Positions 45,786 through 57,378 of a DNA stretch of 64,000 nt are shown here, in pieces. The stretch comes from Siderastrea radians (Eukaryota > Cnidaria > Anthozoa > Scleractinia > Rhizangiidae), in the NCBI GenBank assembly GCA_964017195.1, contig OZ024889.1, forward strand, positions 53,290,711 through 53,354,710, written 5' to 3'. The notes beneath the pieces are model-generated. The model was given only the letters and a program-made list of their open reading frames with translations, did not search any database and was not told where the DNA came from. A program made the position numbers and the translations under genes. The stretch's first letter is position 1, and every line of letters starts with the position of its first letter.

Positions 45786-46221
45786 CTGTAATACTTTTAT
45801 GCAAAACGAAATTTGGTAGGTTTGTCCGTTTCCAACTCTCTTACTTTCATGAATGAAAAACTTGCAGAGGTTTAAATGACAGGCCAAACACGACTCCCGC
45901 TAGTCGCTGAAGTTATTCTAGCCTTCAATTCAAAATAGAGCTTTCCAAGCACAATTGTAACAACTTTGTCTTTTGATCAAGATTACTTAAAGGCGGAAAA
46001 TTGTGTGGTTGACCTATTTACTCAGAGAGGGTACTCTCAAGCTGTTAGATACCGTTTGGAGGGTTTGACGTTCATAGAGCCGTTTAAAATCTTTGTACTA
46101 TTGCGTTTGCTAGCTCTCTGGCACTTAGTAAGGTTATGGGGCTCACTTTAATTTTAAGATTCCTAAAAGCCGCTTAAAATTTCTGAACCATTTTACCTCC
46201 AGAGGTAACTAGTCCTTCTTA

Positions 46222-46470
46222 TTCATTTTAGTGTTAGAGGGTTCAGAATTTCTGAACCCTTGTAGAACCTGAAGTAACCGGCTCTTTTTGCTCATTTAAG
46301 TGTTAGGGGGCTCAGAATTTCACCCTTGTAGAATCAGAAGTAACCAGCCCTTTTTTCTCAGTTAAGTGTTAGGGGATCAAAAAAATCTGAATCCCTTTAG
46401 AATCAGAGGAAACTTGTAGTTTTTGTTCGGTAAGTGTTGGAGGTTCAGTAGTTTCGTATCTCTGTAAGAC
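46222..46470. repeat. Four degenerate tandem copies of a ~70-bp unit
   Basis: AAGTGTTAGGGG-like, TCAGAATTTC, CCTTGTAGAA and AGAAGTAACC-like words recur in order every 65-72 bp. Non-coding. Confidence 0.75.
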
Positions 46471-46535
46471 GAAAATAGCAACAGTGAGTAAAAATAAAGG
46501 CTTTTGACGGAATCGGAAAATCTGTGCTCTTGCTC

Positions 46536-46800
46536 CTCATGATGGTACGCAAACTCTCGAGTACAACATAGAACATATTTTGAAGGAAATGTAAGAGGAA
46601 CTTGTCCCCTAGGAGAGGTTCAACTGTAGATAACTAATGTACATAAACAAAAGAAAGAAAGCTTATTAAAGCGATAGATGTCAATATTCATAGAATAGAT
46701 TGACCTCGTTAAGAATTCAACTTTTCTAACTGGTCCAGAACATTTCCCAGCTCCATAAAAAGTGAATCGCATTTTTACAATGAAATGATTTTGTAGCAAT
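46536..46800. repeat. Inverted copy of unit boundary (42287-42500 and 38927-38990)
   Basis: TACGCAAACTCTCGAGTACA and, further on, CTTATTAAAGCGATAGATG are the reverse complement of sequence at 42290-42490. Continuing, AATGAAATGATTTTGTAGCA is the inverse of 38930-38950. So the junction between the tandem copies contains an inverted piece of the unit's left edge. Confidence 0.8.
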
Positions 46801-46924
46801 GAAAAACGCCCTCCAAACTAAAATGTGGCATTACGATTTAGGCAAATTCGGTGTAAAATTACCATGACACATTGAAAAGTGTTCATATTCCGAATGAAAC
46901 TTGCTAAGTGTAAGGAGGAAAATG

Positions 46925-49166
46925 GGTCTTCCGTCAAATTCATATAAAAAACGGAACTATTTCTTCTTCTTCGCATCTGTTGTAAGCGAGATATACCGCT
47001 CAATTTCACCTGCATTGTTAATTTTAAGGTGTCAAATCCAGCATTTTTTTTGGTCGGAGCCGAAACGTAAAAACTTCAACCAGAAACACTCTGGTCGCGT
47101 ATACGGACAATAATCACGCCAAGGATGCTTGTGTAGTACTTGTATTCCGTTTCAGTTTAGTCGTAGTTACAAGAGTGTAGTGTTAAATGAAACTTATGAT
47201 GTAAACTGAAGTCCATTAAAATTAACTAAAACCTCACATCGTGGGCTCCACAGGAAGACGTACACCAACAACATCTCTTTACTAGGGATAGTTCGGCGTG
47301 TCCTCTTGGTGTCCGTATTGGAGAGATTGGAATACATTTTAGAGTATTTTCTTGTCAGAATTCTAGTATAGAAGTATTCTTACTCTAAACCAAGATAAGC
47401 GATTTGTAAATGTTTAACTTGGGAATATTTTTGGTTTCATTAATTATAACTTGTTGACAGGTGCATACTCCGACAAATTTTAGTTGATCAAGTCGTAGCT
47501 TTTCTGAATTTTAAATTCCACTTAAAACATAAACCATCAATTCTATTTCTACTTACATGTAAAGGGGTTTACTATATTAATTAAAATAAGGAAATACGAA
47601 TGTAATACCTTGGGATAAATACAGCCTCGTGAATTTCGAAATTGAGGTGCTTCTCCCTACAAGGTATCGATGACTTCTTTGGAGGCGTCCGAATAACAGT
47701 GCTTTTCCACGTCTTAATGTTTGTCGCAAATTTAAGTAACTTTCAAGGTTATGTACGTGAAGTGCGACCAAGAGGAGCTACACCCTCGCCAGTACGTGGC
47801 CCTCGCTGTTTCGCTTATTCATTTCAAACCACCTTAACATGCAGTAATTTTGCGCGAAGTTTTTTTAATGGGGCACTTTTCAGTAACAACACGCCCACCC
47901 TTAAGTTCAGAATAATATAATCCACCAATTACGGCCTACGAATTAACTTAATATCCTTGTTTTCCAAGACCTTCACTTCGATAAATGTCTATTGAATAGC
48001 TAATAACGTGTGTTAGACAGTTAATTAACGAGGATTATAATGACTTATGACGTCAGATGAACTACTTGCCCGAGGCGCTTTACCTTTAAGATATCACATT
48101 AGCTCCATCTGCGCCAAAGCTAACAAGGTTCTGCGTCTGGTAATGAGAACTTTTGGTTCTTCAAATGCGGTTGGCATGGCAACAGGCTTCAAGGAATTGG
48201 TGGGACTGATCCTAAAAGTGCCTGGAGTGTGCCTGCCCAGTGTGGAACCCCTCACTTGTAAAGCACATTCTTGCTGTTCAAATAAAAGCGTCGCGACTGA
48301 TATGTGGCCCTGGGAAGGCGTAGACATCACGTTTTATAATTGTGACACTGACACTTTTTTTGACAGTTAATTGGCCCCGTCGCGAACTCGCAGGGTAACG
48401 GACCCAAAGCTTCTCGTATCAGTTATTTAAAGTATTCCTTTTTCAGTCGCATCTTAATGACTGGAATTTTCTTTCGTCTGTGTGTTCATCTAACATCAAT
48501 TCTTCTAAAGCCTCTGTTTTAAATTACCTGTGTTGCTAGATTTTTCTGTCATTACTGGTTTCATAATTCTTACATTATTTTTGCTATTTTTATGCCGTTT
48601 TGAATTTGTTCCTCTTTTGCATTTTCATATTTTCAAGGAGAGTAAAGGGAATTTAGTTTCTCCCTGCTACTGTCTCGACATTGGTGTCCTTTTCGTCTGT
48701 TGTTTGATTTATTGATTCAGTATTTGTGTTCTTACCTTCTCAGTCCAATTGTATTGTATGGTGAAGTGTTATCAAACATTTAACATTTAATAACATTTTA
48801 ACGTTAAACATCAAACGTTAATCCGTATTACAAACAATTAGTAGGCCAGTCACATGCGAAACTCTTGCATGATATTCAAACAATTTCAAAGGAATATGTG
48901 GTTGTTGTTGCTCAGGAAACTGAGTAGATGGTAGAGGTCCAAGTTAACGTTTTTTCGGTTTTTAGCCCATTGAAAGTAAAACGTATGGTTTTAAAGATTA
49001 ACGGAGACGTTATTTTGTTTTCACTTCACGTAAATAGCCCAACTACAGCTCCTACTGATAAAGTTTCTTCATTGGTCGGTACGTTATTCAATTACCTGTT
49101 AAGTTTTAACACAAAAATTTAAATTTACAAGCTGTAGATTCAAAGTTTTTTAAACCCTCGGCTTAA
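46925..49166. repeat. Tandem duplication, copy 2, left part
   Basis: Matches 42478-44819 and stops at a TTAA (49163-49166), where the 8.2-kb element begins. The unit resumes at 57379. Confidence 0.88.
48047..48717 (+). mobile_element. CR1-like LINE 3' end, copy 2
   Basis: Same remnant as 43596-44361. Here HISSICAKANKVLRLVMRTF and GSSNAVGMATGFKELVGLIL stay in one frame, after which deletions (about 90 bp missing relative to copy 1 near 48320) and stops break it. Confidence 0.78.
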
Positions 49167-49443
49167 AGGTCAAATAAACCAAAATTTCGACATTTTTTCT
49201 TTCAATCCACTTTACTTGTTATGTGTTGATTTGGTATCAAATAAACATATTCTGAAGTTTCAAGTCAATTGAACTTGGGATCGCAGAGATAATGGCACGT
49301 GAAAAGTGCTACTTTTTGGCCTTCATAATCGTAGAGTGGTCGGGAAAGTTGTCGGTAAATTGTCGGAAATAACACTAGTGACGTCCCTGTTGGCGAGCTG
49401 TAAAATGCGGGGATTCGAAGTGTGAGGGCTTGAGCGGAAAATC

Positions 49444-49598
49444 ATGGTGTTTTGTGCTGCTATGAGAGTAAAGTAAGTAATTTTAAGTTTCCAGAAGATC
49501 CAGAACTGCCTCAAGAATGGCTCAAAGAATGAAAGGAGGATCGTTTCAACCCACAAAACACTGATTCAAGTGTCTGTGCAGACCAGTTTACACCACAG
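49444..49598 (+). pseudogene. THAP-domain exon, decayed
   Basis: From an ATG at 49444 the plus strand reads MVFCAA in one sense and, after a frameshift, KFPEDPELPQEWLKE, a stop, KEDRFNPQNTDSSVCADQFTP, then donor CAG|GTAACC. This follows the THAP zinc-binding DNA-binding fold (Cys, basic FPxDPELxxxW, RF-P, VCxxHF) from start to the C-terminal zinc ligands. One stop, one frameshift, loss of the second Cys and Gln in place of the ligand His show it is dead. It sits 280 bp inside the left end of the 8.2-kb element, where a transposase gene would begin. Confidence 0.7.
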
Positions 49599-50206
49599 GT
49601 AACCAAAGCGATTCGATCGAAAATAATCGGCGGTTTTCCATGGAAAATACCTAAAAATCCAAATAAAGCTTGAAGAACCTTACCTGTTACGTGTTTGCTG
49701 TGTTTTTGCCGGTTTTCTGAGCTTGTGGAGGTTGTTTTGACCGGTAAGTTACAGCGGTATAAACCATCCATGTTCGCCCGAGAACGGGGCAACTTCACAC
49801 GGCAATTCCAATTGCGTTTTCAGCATTTGCACAACGTAGAAATTTAGGGGTAAGAATTTTACATTTTGTTCAATATAACTATGACTAGCTTGTATCTTCT
49901 GGTGGTTGTTAGCTCTTTCAGTTAGTTTATTTGAGAATTAGAAGTCATAGCAGTTACTAAGCATTAACAATAACCTCGGGTTTTTGGCGCATAAATTAGG
50001 CTTCAATAATTATAATTAAATTTCGAGCTCTGAATGTAATATTTTTCACACGCTAAAATATTTCAGTTTTATCGCTTTCACACAGCGGCTGCAGGCCCTT
50101 CTTAAGACTCTCACAAGCCAACACTCAAAACAACCAACAACATAAGCCAAGATTTAATAAACTGGGCTAGTTTCTAAGTGTTGTGGCTTTTCACTGGCAA
50201 GCAGGT

Positions 50207-50853
50207 CCCGGGGGGGTACTCCGGATTTCAAGTGACGGGGATAATCGAAGGATTTTTTTTGGGGGGGGGTGGGGGTTGAAATTTTCCATTCCGGGATGTT
50301 TTTGGGTAGGAAAATTTGGCAAGTATTTTTTTGGGTGGCTTGATTTAAGTAGAGATTTTTTGGGTATTCAAAACAATCTGAAGAATTGTGGTAGTGCCTG
50401 TGTATCCTGGCCGCGTAGTTCTGCGAATAGTAAGTACTGACAACCAAACTTGTTTTGCGATTATTTTAATTATATTTAACGATGGTGTCACATTACATTG
50501 CATCTGTTTCATAAAACCGGCTATACAATAGTCTGCAAAGTGTCCCGGGTGTATTTCACAAGGCTGCAATTCATTCAACTGATTTCTCATCCGTCGTGTT
50601 TATCACCCGGCTTTATCCTCACTGGAATTCCCCTTTGCTGTAGTGAATTCTTGATATATTTCGCTTGTGACTTGCGGGTTAATCCTTTCTGGAAATTTTT
50701 GAGGCTCGAAAATTCAGCATGGGATTTTGGGGGGTTAGTTTTTGGTCCGGGGATTTTTTGGGTTCCCTGGAGGCCCTAGGGATTTTTTTCGGTTTTGATT
50801 TTTGCCCCCATTCAAACATCCCCGTCACTTGAAATCCGAAGTACCCCCCTGGG
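50207..50853. mobile_element. Non-autonomous element with 8-bp duplication
   Basis: Left CCCGGGGGGGTACTCCGGAT, right the inverse of CCCAGGGGGGTACTTCGGAT, continuing with TTTCAAGTGACGGGGAT on both. AAGCAGGT lies at 50199-50206 and 50854-50861, a perfect 8-bp duplication. Eight bases suit hAT or P-like elements. The interior is rich in GGGTTTTT-type words. No gene. Confidence 0.8.
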
Positions 50854-51210
50854 AAGCAGGTGTTCCAGGCTGTTCCATGTTCATGATTTTTAGGGGAGGC
50901 AGAAATGACATCATATCAAGACGAACATGCCCCTATCAAGTTCATGACTGGTGTATCACTTATTAACCGGCCGTCGCCATGATAAAAATGGACACGGTCT
51001 TTGGTGAAAGCAAGTTGGCTTAACATACGAAGAAAGTGCTGTAAAGCTTGTGGTACGGGTACTCAAGAGCGGTACTGTCTTATATAAGACGCATGCGCAT
51101 GTTAGTCTTCTGAATGTTACCTTCCTATGTTTTTGTCTTTTAATTTACAGTATTTAAGATATGAACGGCGAAGGGTTGTTTAAGTTTGGGGTTTTTTGTA
51201 CAGTACAGCC

Positions 51211-53006
51211 CAAAAATAATGCACGCGCAAGAACTTCTTTTTGCGTCCGCAAGCCGAGAACTTCTTGCGGCTACTTGCAGGATGCCTGCACTTGAATACT
51301 GCAAGCCGCAAGAACGTCTTTACATTTAGAAGTTAAAACCGCAAGAACTTCTTTGTGGTAAGATATCTGGACCGCAAGTAAGCGCAAGAACGTCTTTGCC
51401 CTAACATCTTAAAAACCCGGAACCCGGAGAAGGTAAAAAAGAGACCACTTTGTAGCGCAAGGCACGTTCGAAATTGGCTGCCTTTGTAACTTGCAATCGG
51501 TTGTTTATTTGGTCCCTTGTAAGTTTTTTTCTTCGGTTTTGAATTTTTTATCCGATAAAGAGTTCACTAGGTTCTGAATTTGACACTGGTCGCCTTCTAT
51601 GTTATTTTTTAACGGCTAGGGAGAAACGAGACTCAAACGAAGCACGCGTATGTTATTGTTTATGTGTCCCGAGTCCCAGACATGCGGTACGCTTAGCGGC
51701 GCGAAAGATTTCGCTCGATTTATTTCACTTAAATGAGGAACAATGGCAAAGCACAGTCCATCAGTCACATTATTAAAGAACCGACATTCACCTGTTCAGT
51801 GTTGCTGTACTTCCACCAACATATTAAACTCGGACAAATACTTTTAATTAGTTGCGCTCACACGTGTGAGAAATGAACATGGTCACTCAGATGAGAAGAA
51901 ATAATACCCGAAGTCTTAATTGAAAAAACACATTATGTTTGTAAAAATAGTTCCACTCATTACGCTGAAGTCGATATCACATTTTAAATCTTCGAAGTAA
52001 ACCAAAAAAGTCTGAAGGAAACTAAAACTCCGCGATCTGAAAGAAATTCGGCACGTCAATTCTAACCTGAGTAAACACAAATCTGCCGTATGCAAATTTG
52101 GTATGATTTGCTTGAATGACATTTTGTAACGCAATGCATGAGCAGTTCTCTAAGTCGTCAAGACAGCAAGAACGGGCAGCAAGCTGTGTCGAAAGGCGAA
52201 TGTGTAGTTGAAATCATATGTCTATGCTATTTCTTCGAGTATCCCTTTTTTGCTGGGAAATTAAACTGGTAAAGATGCAGGGATTCTTGATGACTTCACC
52301 CACGCGATGGCATGACCTCCTGCATGTGTAAGTCTTGTCTTGTCTTGCCTGTCAAAGAAGAGTTCGCGCAGTTTGCCACAATTATAGCTTTTGGACCTTT
52401 TTGTTTCTATTTCTTGGATGGAATAAGAAACTGAATTGAGTCAGTTCTGAGTTGAACCCGTATCACTGTATCTGAGACACGCTTAAAAAAATTGTTCATG
52501 TTTTGTCATGTGCCGGAGATCATGTTTACCGGGTGTTTATCTTGCAGTCGGAAAGCTGACGGATATTCCATTTCGTGATGTGAATTTTCTTCGATACTTC
52601 GGTTGTTCGAACATTTGCTTCCTTGATTTTTTGATTAGCCTTGTGAACTTTCGCTTGACTTGGCGAATTGTCGCGCCAACACGCCAACACGGCGAAAAAT
52701 CGCTCGAAAGCTCGGTGATATTTCAAAGAGAATAGAGCGCGAGATTCGCTCTCATTACTTTTGCAATACCTCACACTAACACGAGCACTACAAGTTTCTT
52801 CGGCTGGACCCTCAGTACTTCTTGCGCTTTCTTGCGGCTTGCGGTAACATTAGTAACTTCTTGCGGCTAGATTTTCAACTTCTTGCGTTTCGAATGTTCT
52901 TGCGGGTAAACTGCAAAAACCTAGCACTTTCACTTCTTGCGCGGGCTTGCGTGTTCTTGCGGCGCAAGAACTTCTTGCGCCACTTCTTGCGCGTGCATTA
53001 TTTTTG
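51211..53006. mobile_element. Element with arrays of CGCAAGAAG subterminal motifs
   Basis: Left CAAAAATAATGCACGCGCAA, right the exact inverse ending TTGCGCGTGCATTATTTTTG. The 200 bp next to each end hold many copies of GCAAGAA(C/G)TTCTT or its inverse (51226-51390 and 52815-52990). Clustered subterminal motifs of this kind are the binding sites of hAT-type transposases. CA...TG ends also fit, but no 8-bp duplication was found (flanks GTACAGCC and ATAGGATT). No transposase gene. Confidence 0.75.
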
Positions 53007-54418
53007 ATAGGATTGAATGCGAAAATAGGATTGAATGCGAAATTGACTGTGTTGTCTGATCTAGTTAGTGGTTATGGTGAAAATTTTTTTAGCGCAGGAG
53101 TTTTTTTATTGGGATTGACATTTTGAGGGATGTAAAAATGTGGGAGTCAGAAGGATTTGTGAATGTCAGGAGCATATCACGCTTCTGTGAATGTGATTTG
53201 CTTTGAAAGTTGCGTTTTGCGTGAGAGGCAGTTTCCCTTGGCGTTTTATGGGGGGGGGGTGGTTTGCGAAGTGGATTGTAAGGTTTCTGGTTGGCTAACT
53301 TGTATTTCGCAGTGGACAAAAAGGACAGTTGCGTTTTGCCGGCGTGGGCTAGGAAGAGAAGGAATTGGTACTAGTATGATGATGCAATATTAGTTGATTG
53401 CACATCAGTACATGACAGTTCTTGTGAACGGAGAGAAGTGAGTGTTTATTTGAGGCGAGAAGTTGATACGAAGGAATCGTCATTCATAAGGAGATTAATT
53501 AATAAGGCAGGTGTTACGAGTCTTTTTGCATTGAAAGAACGAAAATATCTGAATATTATCGACGGATTTGTGTGGTTTGCGTGTGGTGTTCGCTAAAGGC
53601 TACGAGCAGTCTCACTTTCCGTTCAGAGATAGATAGTGAAGGAAAAGAAAAACAGGCGAGTGAGCGCGAAATCGATTGCGGCTCGACAGGCGCGTTAGCT
53701 TTCAAAGACGTGGGCGACTTTCGTCCCCGCTCGCTTGTTTACCGGGTTAGCGGGTTAGCAAACTGGATTTAAACATCACGTCATGAGATATCTTGACGTG
53801 CCCCATACTCTGACGATCTGCTCGAGCTCGTGTTTATCAAGCGTTATATTTTGATTCTACTGCTATGTTCACTGTTTGTATTTAAGGTCTAGGCACAACA
53901 GTAAATACTTCGTCGTCCCTGTGTGAGCATTCTCAGTTGTGGACGAATTCATATCGACATTCAACGTTTGAGTGATTTTGCGTTTTTCAGCACAAATAAA
54001 GCGATAAGAAAGATAAGCTGAGTCATCAGAGTTTAAACATTACGTCATCCAGTACCGCTATAGTCAAAATATTGTGTCACACAATCACACTTTTCGTCAC
54101 GCCGGTTCGTAAAAAAAGAGGATCGCGCTAACATTTGTGAAACCTAGGGGTGGGGAGGGTCAGAATGGCCGGTTAAAATGCCCAATGGGCTTTCTTGTAA
54201 TAATTATGGGGTCGACCCTTCGTACAGCTGCTATCTAAGTACTTTCATGAGGGGGAAATGGTTGACCCATAAAAACTGAAGGAATTGATTGTTGTTTGAA
54301 ACAAAAAAAGGACTTCTTTTGTGGGCGTCGCATATGTTCCTTGTCACTCCAAGAAGTACTAATACCTCTTGAAAAGTTGTTGCTGCCAGCATGAATTTCT
54401 GACATTATAGTACCTTAA

Positions 54419-55064
54419 GGACGTTCGCGCGAAAAACTTCTACAATACAGATTTTTTTCATATTTTGGCTGCAGCCAGATAATGAGTTGCCTATGTCAGA
54501 AATGCAAAAAAATTGGGGGGTCACCGACTTCGTTTTCAAAATAAAGCGCGTGGAAAACTACCCCAATTTTGACAAATCGGCCCTCGCAACTCGACATGGC
54601 CTCAGTGCTTGTTAGTTGAAAAATATTAAAAATGATTCGCTGTAGACCCACTTTCTTAGTCAAATTTTATTTAAGTGGTTCTGTCAAGTAAACAATGTGA
54701 GCTGGTGTCATCCTTTTAGTTAAACTCATCCTCTAAGATGGACTTTTGCGAACACCGTGCAGCTACAATAATAGCATAATTCGATGACCCGAGGGCAGAA
54801 AAGTTGAAAAAAATCAAACTTCCACAATACAGATTTTCTTTATTTTTTCTCAAAACGTAGATAATTGACAGAGAAAGTGATTTATCAAAAGAAAATATGG
54901 GGTCACCGAACATTTAAGAGAGTTAAACCCGTGCATAGATACTAAAGTGTCCACTAGCGCTATATATCTCCACATTTCTCCAACAGCGCGCGCGCTCAAT
55001 GCATGACGTGGCAGTGAATTGCGTGCGTAGTAAGGATGCGCAGAAACAATTAGCGCGAACGTCC
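54419..55064. mobile_element. Short TTAA-flanked element, GGACGTTCGCGC ends
   Basis: Left GGACGTTCGCGCG, right CGCGAACGTCC, with TTAA at 54415-54418 and 55065-55068. An internal direct repeat (CTTCCACAATACAGATTTTC and CTTCTACAATACAGATTTTT; ATGGGGTCACCGA and GGGGGGTCACCGA) joins the two halves. No gene. The terminal GGA does not match the RRG rule, so it may be another superfamily. Confidence 0.75.
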
Positions 55065-55749
55065 TTAAAACCCTAGAAAGTATCAAAACACGCTGACAAT
55101 GGTCATTTTTAATTCAAACACCCTAAGTGGTAGCAAAGCATGAATTGTAATCACGGTGACCCCTTCACTACACTATGGGAGCCCCTCCCCTCTCACCTCC
55201 TAGGTTAAGTACCACTCTGTAGTAATTGAAGAAAATACAAAGTTTAGAAATATTGCAAAGAGTAGTACGACTGTCAACCAAATATGATGTTAATATTATC
55301 TAGCAAGACTGCCAAGCTGTTAAACATATGCTGCTGAACATATTCAAAGCCCTTTCAGTTTCCACTTTTACTTGGGAAGCTCTCTCTAATTTTTAAAACC
55401 AGACAAGATAGAATGGCTATTGGGATTTGTCGTCCCAGCTTCATAGGTATCCAGTAGGTGCCTTGCCTATAAGCAACATTACTGTATACATGTTCTGAGA
55501 ACGAAAGAGGAAACAACAGACTCCTGAGAAAGATACACAGATGAGTAAAAGGTAACTCATCAGTAAAGGGATTAAATAAATATGTCAACTACAAAAATAA
55601 ATCTATATTAAATAAATAAACAGGTTAGCTAACCAGTAACAACAGTAGAAAAACAACATTAACTTGATTTCACAGTCTTAGAAAAATGAAATCACATTTG
55701 ATTTGTTTAAGCTAAAATTTGAGAGTTTGTTTTTGCTTTTTGTTGTACT

Positions 55750-55972
55750 GGTAGTACAACTGATTGTTTTATATAGCTCTTTATAAATATAGCTCTTTAT
55801 AAATATTTTATATATATTTTATAAATATTTTATATAGCTCTAAGTATTATAAATTTTCTTTCTACATATTTTTAATATCTATTAATTGTGTCCCCAAATT
55901 AGTATGGGATTTTCCCAGGCTATTTGGCCTTGACACATTAATAAAGTTTATCATCATCATCATCATCAAACC
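55750..55972 (+). mobile_element. LINE 3' tail fragment
   Basis: ATTTGGCCTTGACACATTAA is followed by TAAAGTTTATCATCATCATC, the kind of untranslated end and trinucleotide tail that finishes CR1/L2-like LINEs in animals. AT-rich TATATAGCTCTTTATAAAT repeats precede it (55770-55845). No protein part was recognised upstream. Confidence 0.5.
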
Positions 55973-56879
55973 CAATACTTGTTAAACCATATACATCATT
56001 TAGGAGTCATAAAGTGCACAAGGTTGCTAAGAACTTAACAAGGTATACTGTTTATGTAATCATGTTCATTCATGTAATAAGGGTTTTTGTAATTGTCATT
56101 TCATTATTGTTCCTTGATCTTGTACTACTTTTACGTCACCTTTTGATAAATATCTTAGCACACAACCTCATAAGCATTGCAACATCTCATCATGTGTTAA
56201 CGAAGGATCTTTTCTCATGAACACAATTTATAGGTGATTCATTTTCGGACCAAAATATGTAATTTTCCCTCCCCACTTGTCCCCTGGTTCCTCCCCTGCT
56301 CCCAGAGGTTTTTCTTTCTCTTTTCCCAAACAAAATTCAACCACAAAGCAGCTCTCAGTGTGCCCACTGTCAGACCAAACATGTAATTTTTCCTTACCCA
56401 TCTTGAAAACCAGATGTGTAATTTTTCCCACCCATTTTCAGAACTGACAAAACATAACTGTCACCCCCGAATCAATTACCATTTTCAGACCTGACTTTTA
56501 AGTCAACAACCATTTTCAGACCAAAAAGGCTTTAAAATCATACTCATTTGGGTTGCACCAATCTATACATGGAGTTTTTTTCTCTGCATTCAACAAGAAC
56601 TGTAGCCTGTTTTCGGCTATGTTCAAAATTTGAGCTGGATTTCCTGCCGCTGTTGCCGCGAGGATGAAAACCGTACTCACACAGGAACCTTAATGGATAC
56701 ATGTATAAGAAGCTTTGCTTTACTCTTTTCAATCTAGTCAGTTAGGCATAACAAAAGACATCGATCATGATAAGTGTACAAAAGGGCTGCAAAGAACAAC
56801 AAAAATGCCTCAAATAAAGTGGTAACGCATTTATTAACGATTACACGGCGAACTTTTACAGTGTAATGAATAAATAACC

Positions 56880-57082
56880 TTAAACGCTCACCATTAAACT
56901 TTACCAATTCCGTCGTTTACTTTCGAAGCCATTGCTGGCGGTCGAATATCACCTGAGATTTTGCAGTCCGATTCTGTGGCAATTAGCTCAAACTGGTATG
57001 GCTCTACGTTAAATGCCACAGGTTTGAGCTCCTCGGCCATTTTCAACGCAAAGAAAACGGATGAAAACAGAGAATTTTCCAA
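56880..57082 (-). CDS. Possible first exon of a transposon-borne protein
   Basis: The minus strand from an ATG at 57082, or more likely from the second Met at 57040, reads MAEELKPVAFNVEPYQFELI and ATESDCKISG. It reaches a possible donor GGAATTG|GTAAAG near 56900. The MAE...PYQFEP-type start resembles N-termini of cnidarian proteins with a cysteine-rich P2X7-like cytoplasmic domain that occur in repetitive loci; this is recalled, not tested, and the diagnostic Cys-rich part was not found. It lies 300 bp inside the right end of the 8.2-kb element and points inward, facing the THAP exon at the other end. Confidence 0.3.
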
Positions 57083-57378
57083 AAAATTACAACAATACTC
57101 TTCAATACTCGCCTTTGGATCTTGATCTTTCTTTGCTCATCAACAGTGACGTCACAGAATCAGCGGTCGTTTCCATTCCTTCCATTTAAGCGCGCGGTCA
57201 TTTCAGAAACGATTTCGTGAAACCTTCGGATATCTTCGTACTTTTGGCTTTATTACTCCTTCTAAGGTCTCAGGAAGGAAAATTTCGGTCCAGTTTGGCT
57301 TTATAATGATTTCTTTTTGTGTCAAGACGCGTTTAAACGGCTAAAGCGTAATTATCAAAATTTGGGTTTATTTGACCT

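Larger units (their letters stand above)
42478..45860. repeat. Tandem duplication, copy 1 (intact)
   Basis: Nearly colinear, about 90% identical by eye, with 46925-49166 continued at 57379-58405. It includes a LINE end (43596-44361), so the LINE arrived before the duplication. It keeps the unoccupied TTAA (44816-44819) that is split by an 8.2-kb insertion in copy 2. Confidence 0.88.
49167..57378. mobile_element. 8.2-kb TTAA-flanked transposon (probable Kolobok type)
   Basis: Left end AGGTCAAATAAACCAAAATT, right end the inverse of AGGTCAAATAAACCCAAATT. TTAA is on both sides (49163-49166, 57379-57382), and the other copy of the tandem duplication shows the empty site with one TTAA at 44816-44819. 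Start AGG fits the purine-purine-G rule of Kolobok ends. A decayed THAP-domain exon near the left end supports this, as Kolobok transposases can carry THAP domains. No transposase catalytic core was found; the interior is filled by other elements (50207-50853, 51211-53006, 54419-55064). Superfamily is inference; the insertion itself is certain. Confidence 0.88.
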
